From Helicostylum pulchrum (Eukaryota; Mucoromycota; Mucoromycetes; Mucorales; Mucoraceae): DNA of 64,000 nt. Position numbers and translations under genes: made by a program. A model generated the notes under the pieces. That model was not told the origin of the DNA, did no database searches, and saw only the letters and a program-made list of their open reading frames with translations. The stretch spans positions 33,225 through 97,224 of the forward strand of contig JAIXMO010000077.1 of assembly GCA_025677825.1 (NCBI GenBank), in the 5' to 3' direction. Positions 59,811-64,000 of the stretch are shown piece by piece. Each line of letters begins with the position of its first letter. The first letter of the stretch is position 1.

Positions 59811-59992
59811 CAGATACCACAGATACTAGGCAAAATCGTCTTCCTTCTATTAGATCCTTATCCTCTTCTTATCCTCCAGAACAAAAACTGGAACATAGAG
59901 ATCTTCCTCCCTTAGGATTTCAAAATTATGGTTATCCCCCTTCATGTAAATATCAATCGGAGAATAAAGACATGAAGAAGCGTAAAAGATAA
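59384..59992 (+). CDS. Short Zn2Cys6 fungal-type transcription factor
   Basis: An intronless ORF of 202 residues. Residues 10-50 carry a Zn2Cys6 binuclear cluster, SACGECRRKKTKCNGEQ then PCRNCEKSGVPCVY, with exact C-x2-C-x6-C-x5-C-x2-C-x6-C spacing. A dimerisation helix follows (EAIEERLKTIEDMLRTIIK). The rest is low complexity: Ser run, Pro-rich section, Q10 (CAA repeat at 59779-59808), and a basic end (KKRKR) that may be a nuclear signal. No fungal_trans regulatory domain is present, so it is much shorter than usual family members. It diverges from muskelin and converges with kynureninase (375 bases between stops). It may be a regulator lacking the effector half or one that acts by dimerising with others. 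Confidence 0.85.
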
Positions 59993-59996
59993 GTTT

Positions 59997-60093
59997 ACTA
60001 CTATTATTACTACTACTACTATTACTACTACTACTACTTCTACTCCTCCTACTACTACTACTACTACTACTTCTACTACTACTACTACTACTT
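59997..60093 (+). repeat. (CTA)n/(ACT)n microsatellite
   Basis: About 97 bases of near-perfect CTA trinucleotide repeat just after the Zn2Cys6 stop codon, with a few ATT/CTC interruptions. It would lie in the 3'UTR or between the two convergent genes. The following AT-rich part to 60367 holds TATATA runs and T-rich 3' ends only. Confidence 0.9.
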
Positions 60094-60367
60094 ACATATT
60101 ATTATGATATATAACATACTCACACAAAATCCAAACAAAAATACACCCAAAAAAAAAACTTAGGCCCCTTTTTCCCTTTTCCCTTTCCCCTTATATATAT
60201 TCATATATATACACACTCCTTGCCATATCTTATCCTTTTTTTTTCTCTTTCTCTCTCAAATATATATATATATTATTATCTACTTTTTAATTACCCAATC
60301 CCCCCTCCTCCCCCCTTTAGAAGACAACGATTTTTTATTATTATTAAATGATAATAAAACTTTTTTT

Positions 60368-61990
60368 TTATTTATAAACAATGTTCATAACTTGCTTTAA
60401 CTGCATAACGAAATTATAAACATCTTTAAAAGTATTATAAAGAGGAGTAGGACTGACACGAATGACGGTAGGTTTACGTTCATCTACAATGACTCCACGA
60501 GCTTGAAGTTGACTAAAGACTTGCATCATATTCTCTGGGAATTCCAACGACAGCTGACATCCACGCTGCTGAGGGTCACTGGGTGTCAAAATGCGAATCA
60601 TATCCGTCTCAAACTCTTGCTTTAATTCAGTAACAAGTAATTTTTCAAGATAACCAGTAAGCAGTATGGACTTTTGACGCAAGTTGTCAATACCAGCAGC
60701 TTCAAATACTTGTAGTGAGCCCAAAAGAGAAATCGTAGTAAATATACTTGGGTTACTTAATTGGTAGCCTGAAGCACCTTCACTAGGTCGAAATTCGGGT
60801 TGCATTTCAAACCGATTTTCCTTATCGTTACCCCACCACCCAGCTAATCTAGGACGACTTTGATCGTTCTTGTACTTTTCATGAATGAACAATCCAGCAA
60901 TACCACCAGCTCCAGAGTTAAGGTACTTGTAAGAACACCAACAAGCAAAATCGACTTGCCAGTCATGCAAGAAAAGTCGTACGTTACCAACTGCGTGGGC
61001 AAGATCCCAGCCTACAATACAACCAGCGTCATGACCTGCCTTGGTAATCTTTTCAATCTCAAATAATTGACCAGTGTAGTATTGAACTCCCGAAAGCATC
61101 ACAACTGCAATCTCTTTATCCTTATTGATAAGGTCAATGATGTCTTCAGTACGCAAAGTATGTTCGCCTTCTCTAGGCGCAATAGTTAAAAGACCGATTT
61201 TAGGATCAATACCTCGTGATTCAAGGTGAGAAGATACACAATACTAGAATAAATTAAACCGTGAGAAATTTTGTTATAACCCTATAATAGTTTTTAGTAC
61301 TTACATGATCAGAAGGAAATGCCTTCTTTTCAATCAAGATCTTGAACCTAGTTTCGGTAGGTCTAAAGAACGTAACAAGCATAGAGTGAAGGTTAGAAGT
61401 CAATGTATTCATAGCTGTAACTTCTACGGGTTTAGCTCCTATAAATTTTATGTTTAAAAATGTTTATTAATGCATAATATTTGTTAATATATTTAAATTT
61501 TTTCTTACCAACTAAATTTGCAAGTGGCTCTTTGACTAATTCATCAATAGTGGCCCAAGGTCTGTTATACGTATGGTTCCAATGACCTTCTACACCCCTA
61601 ATTTGATATAATTTTTTTTAGTTTTACATACATATTTAAAAATTAAAATCTCGGGGGCTTTACTTTTGACCCCAAGTAGTCAACTCTTCATTAATCAGTT
61701 CACGCGAACGTTTAGGCATTAAACCTAAAGAGTTTCCGCATAAATACGTGCACTCTTCATCTAAATCAGACTCCTTTTCTACAACGTAAATTTTTATTAT
61801 TATTAACACATGTATATATATCTTTTTTTAAAGATTTCTAACCTGTAACTGCATTTTCTCCAGATACATATCGACGCAAAGGAATAACAAATTCTTGTCG
61901 AAATTTAGATAACTTATCTTGAGTATCTAAATTCTCGGCAAATTCGATTGATGAAAGAGGAAACTCTGACTTTTCTAATACATTTGTCAT
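60368..61990 (-). CDS. BNA5: Kynureninase
   Basis: Five exons from ATG 61990 to TAA 60368. The N-terminal exon gives [18 protein letters not shown], then [54 protein letters not shown] and KAFPSDHYCVSSHL. The large last exon (60368-61156 plus upstream) has [25 protein letters not shown] (PLP lysine), RLAGWWGN and [10 protein letters not shown]. It is a fold-type I PLP enzyme cleaving kynurenine and 3-hydroxykynurenine to anthranilate or 3-hydroxyanthranilate plus alanine, in the tryptophan-to-NAD pathway, cytosolic. Length (about 460 residues) fits. Gene symbol by yeast homology. Confidence 0.95.
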
Positions 61991-62686
61991 TTTCTGGTTT
62001 TTTTTTGTTTAAAAAAGAAAAAGAGATTGGTTTTTCTTTTTTCTTGTTTTATAAAAAAAGATGCTGGGGTTCAAAAAAGTAAATATAATACAAAAAAAAA
62101 AAAGTGACTATAAAAAAGATGTAGATTAACTGTAGCTGGCTCTCTCGGTAATGGTGTATCAAAAATCAATGCAGGCGAGGAATAATTTACGTTTATGCAC
62201 TCGCTATTTACATATAAGGAAACTTGCATAGATTTTGTAACAAATCAATTGCGTTCCTTGTGTAAGAGATTGGGTCTTAGGTAGATGGAGTTACGTAGTG
62301 TAAATAATATAGTATAAGTAGTAAGTAGAACGACTTTATTTATATAGTAAAATAGGGTAAAAATAGTGAAAGTACAATGGATCTTTTAGCCAGCCTAATG
62401 GAAAAATCGTTATTAAATAAAAAGATATTAACGCAAGTTTTTATATAAAAGGATATGATCAAAGTAGTCCGTTTTACAAAAATAAATGGCGATTGCAAAA
62501 AAATGATTTGTCGGTTATCGAAAAAATAAATGGCGTTAACTAGAATATGATTGGCCGTTTCTCAAATTTACTTTGTCGGCTGCTTTATTAAGCTGTTCAC
62601 TATGCTGTAGAAGCATAGTTGTAAGCCAATTAACTCTTAGAATACTGTTTTATCGGAGCAATTGATGATTCGGCACTTCCAGTGCC
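61991..62686. other. Intergenic region with repeat copy 3
   Basis: About 700 bases between kynureninase and the transposase relic. Apart from repeat copy 3 (62291-62385) it holds TTTGTCGGTTATCGAAAAAA (about 62509), matching the GTCGTTTATCGAAAAATAA in copy 1, but in the opposite relative order. No gene recognised. Confidence 0.45.
62291..62385 (+). repeat. Interspersed repeat, copy 3
   Basis: TTACGTAGTGTAAATAA... GTATAAGTAGTAAGTAGAAC GACTT and AAAGTACAATGGAT match copies 1 and 2. It lacks the GAGCACCAGTTCCTG block, which in the other copies lies between two TAAGTAG-like direct repeats, so it could have been lost by slippage or recombination between them. Confidence 0.55.
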
Positions 62687-63078
62687 TCAAAATCCACGGA
62701 GATCACTAACGCATACATTGTTGCATGCATCAGCAATTCTGTGTGACGAGTTCTCTTCACTTAACAGCCTATGGCGCTTCATCTTTCCCTTTACGGTGGC
62801 CCAAAACTGCTCAATTGGGTTCAGTTCTGGTGAATAAGGAGGCAGATACATCACTTGATATCCTCTGCTCTCAATCTTCCTCATCATTGGATGTGACTTA
62901 TGAATAGTGCAGTTATCCATAACAAGGTATCTGCCCTTTAGACTTTCATCCATGTCCATAATATCGAGAAGCTCATTCATAAATTTCACAAAGTGAGCTG
63001 TGGTTGTACCTTTGGAAGGCGGGTTAGTTTCTTCCTTCTCAACTTCCACATACTCTATGGTGTGTGGTATATTCTATA
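62687..63078 (-). pseudogene. Truncated Tc1/mariner-like transposase
   Basis: A minus-strand frame of about 120 to 130 residues holds the C-terminal part of a DDE transposase: VMDNCTIHKSHPMMRK (second catalytic Asp) and YLPPYSPELNPIEQFWATVK (third catalytic Glu/Asp), the latter a strong IS630/Tc1/mariner signature. The N-terminal DNA-binding and first-Asp part is missing upstream; before 63078 the frame is open only briefly. The stop is followed by a short 3' region. It is a dead copy. I saw no inverted terminal repeat. Confidence 0.8.
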
Positions 63079-63465
63079 CACTACTCTTATAATTGAGCAA
63101 ATAGTCCTAATTATACTGAGCTACAATTGTCCAGCTCAGTACTACCATAGTTGACACGAAAAACAGTCTTGAACATTCTATGAAAATCTTTTCATACTCG
63201 CACAGAAAGTATAATACATACTGGGAAAAAACCAACAGGCCCTTTTTTCCCCCATTCATTTCTTGAACCAAATAAAGAACCTAACGTTGTTTCATTGACT
63301 CTACCAGTTCTTTATTAATATCTAAAATCACCTGTATACCGTACCTTATTATTATTATTTCTAATACTAATATCAATTAATGCATTTATTTATGTGAACT
63401 ACCCTCAAATACGACACAAACATCTCGTGTAAATTGAAAAGTATGGTGGCCTAACATTAACTTTT
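63079..63465. other. Intergenic region, no gene
   Basis: About 390 bases of AT-rich sequence. It contains ATTATTATT near 63350 and no ORF or RNA-gene signal. Confidence 0.4.
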
Positions 63466-64000
63466 TTATTGTTTTGGCTTTAGGCCATTGTAGGTACTTT
63501 TTAAACTTTGAGCATTTGTATAGTTTTTAAAAAAACCAGCCTCTTGTCCTTTAGCAAAACAAATTTGCCAATTCATCCTTTTGTTTTCAGCCTTGTATTC
63601 TTCAATGAACTTCTTTGCCCATTCCATGTCTGTCATTCTTTTTTCTGGTTCAATTTCTCTAAGAGGATTTTGATGGCTGCTGCTACTACTACTACTTCCT
63701 TCCACTACTTCTTGTGGCAAAGCCAACGGCTCCGGCATAGTTGAGCTTGATGTTTGAGAGTATTTTCGAATACATGTTTGAGCGTATAGTAAACCATCAT
63801 CAGCGTACAAACGTGCTCGCTTTACATCGCCATCTTTTTCTAGAGCCTCTAGTATTCGTTTAAACTGGTCGCGGTTATTGTTACAAACGTTAACAGTTGT
63901 TTCTTCGTTGTGGACTTCATGGTCAAGGGTTTCTTTCATAATACTGTATAACATTTGAACCGTTGGATCGTTTCTATGTTCTAAACCAAGTGGGGACACT
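63466..64000 (-). CDS. C-terminal part of a SANT/Myb-like protein (truncated by the right edge)
   Basis: A minus-strand frame remains open from the window edge to TAA at about 63466-63468, giving about 178 residues with the start beyond the window. The middle is acidic and Ser-rich (VEGSSSSSSSHQNP, a CTA-repeat in DNA). The C-terminal 60 residues (MTDMEWAKKFIEEYKAENKR; MNWQICFAKGQEAGFFKNY; LKSTYNGLK) have the spacing of a Myb/SANT-like DNA-binding domain, with W, basic helices and a closing Y/L-LK. Such domains occur in transposon-associated proteins, and a transposase relic lies 400 bases away, but the link is uncertain. The product cannot be named. Confidence 0.5.
   Translation of the reverse strand, partial: VSPLGLEHRNDPTVQMLYSIMKETLDHEVHNEETTVNVCNNNRDQFKRILEALEKDGDVKRARLYADDGLLYAQTCIRKYSQTSSSTMPEPLALPQEVVEGSSSSSSSHQNPLREIEPEKRMTDMEWAKKFIEEYKAENKRMNWQICFAKGQEAGFFKNYTNAQSLKSTYNGLKPKQ

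Noticed and set aside
59779..60093. CAA and CTA repeats as possible CRISPR-like arrays
   Set aside because: Simple trinucleotide microsatellites with no spacers; this is a eukaryotic nuclear sequence.

Overview
The window looks like nuclear DNA of a filamentous fungus of the Mucoromycota, probably a Mucorales-type genome. It is very AT-rich, full of long poly(A)/poly(T) runs, and carries densely packed eukaryotic genes split by many short introns (mostly 50-110 nt, GT...AG). Fungal gene families are present: a Tps2-type trehalose-phosphate phosphatase, a Zn2Cys6 regulator, UV-damage endonuclease, and GPI-type LysM and Ser/Thr-rich surface proteins. Genes lost from Saccharomyces but kept in early-diverging fungi are also present (muskelin, SPATA5L1-type AAA ATPase, Acinus, PITHD1, a GPAT3/4-like acyltransferase). 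Proteins were assembled by hand by joining exons across splice sites; exact junctions are given where worked out.

Layout. 0-13 kb: a partial M16 metalloprotease diverging from a Tps2-like gene, a 58-residue zinc-knuckle microprotein, Vps39/Vam6, then 1.5 kb without a clear gene. 13-24 kb: a bHLH-zipper factor, two adjacent PPxY-tailed membrane proteins, mitochondrial ribosomal protein uL4m, a Ded1/DDX3-like helicase with three RanBP2 zinc fingers and a GW-rich tail, and a probable pseudokinase. 24-36 kb: a small acidic orphan, a four-TM protein, a Ser/Thr/Asp-rich membrane glycoprotein, a LysM surface protein, PITHD1, BCP1 and a LisH-WD40 protein, separated by long AT-rich gaps. 37-39.4 kb: a decayed Fanzor (eukaryotic TnpB-like, OMEGA-type) gene. 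39.6-53 kb: a GPAT-like acyltransferase, IMP3, mitochondrial malonyl-CoA:ACP transferase, UVE1, SPATA5L1-like AAA ATPase, MED7 and Acinus. 53-64 kb: a decayed repeat-family gene, tRNA-Leu(AAG), muskelin, a short Zn2Cys6 protein, kynureninase, a truncated Tc1/mariner transposase and a partial SANT-like ORF at the right edge.

Most intact genes are housekeeping: ribosome biogenesis (IMP3, BCP1, SPATA5L1, uL4m), RNA processing (Acinus, helicase), transcription (MED7), vacuole traffic (Vps39), trehalose, lipid and NAD metabolism, and the GID/CTLH ubiquitin ligase (muskelin). They are ordinary neighbours, not an operon-like system. The most unusual items are the Fanzor relic, the helicase with RanBP2 fingers and a GW tail, the zinc-knuckle microprotein, the PPxY pair, a three-copy interspersed repeat (one copy beside the tRNA), and several 3' splice sites preceded by poly(A) instead of poly(Y).
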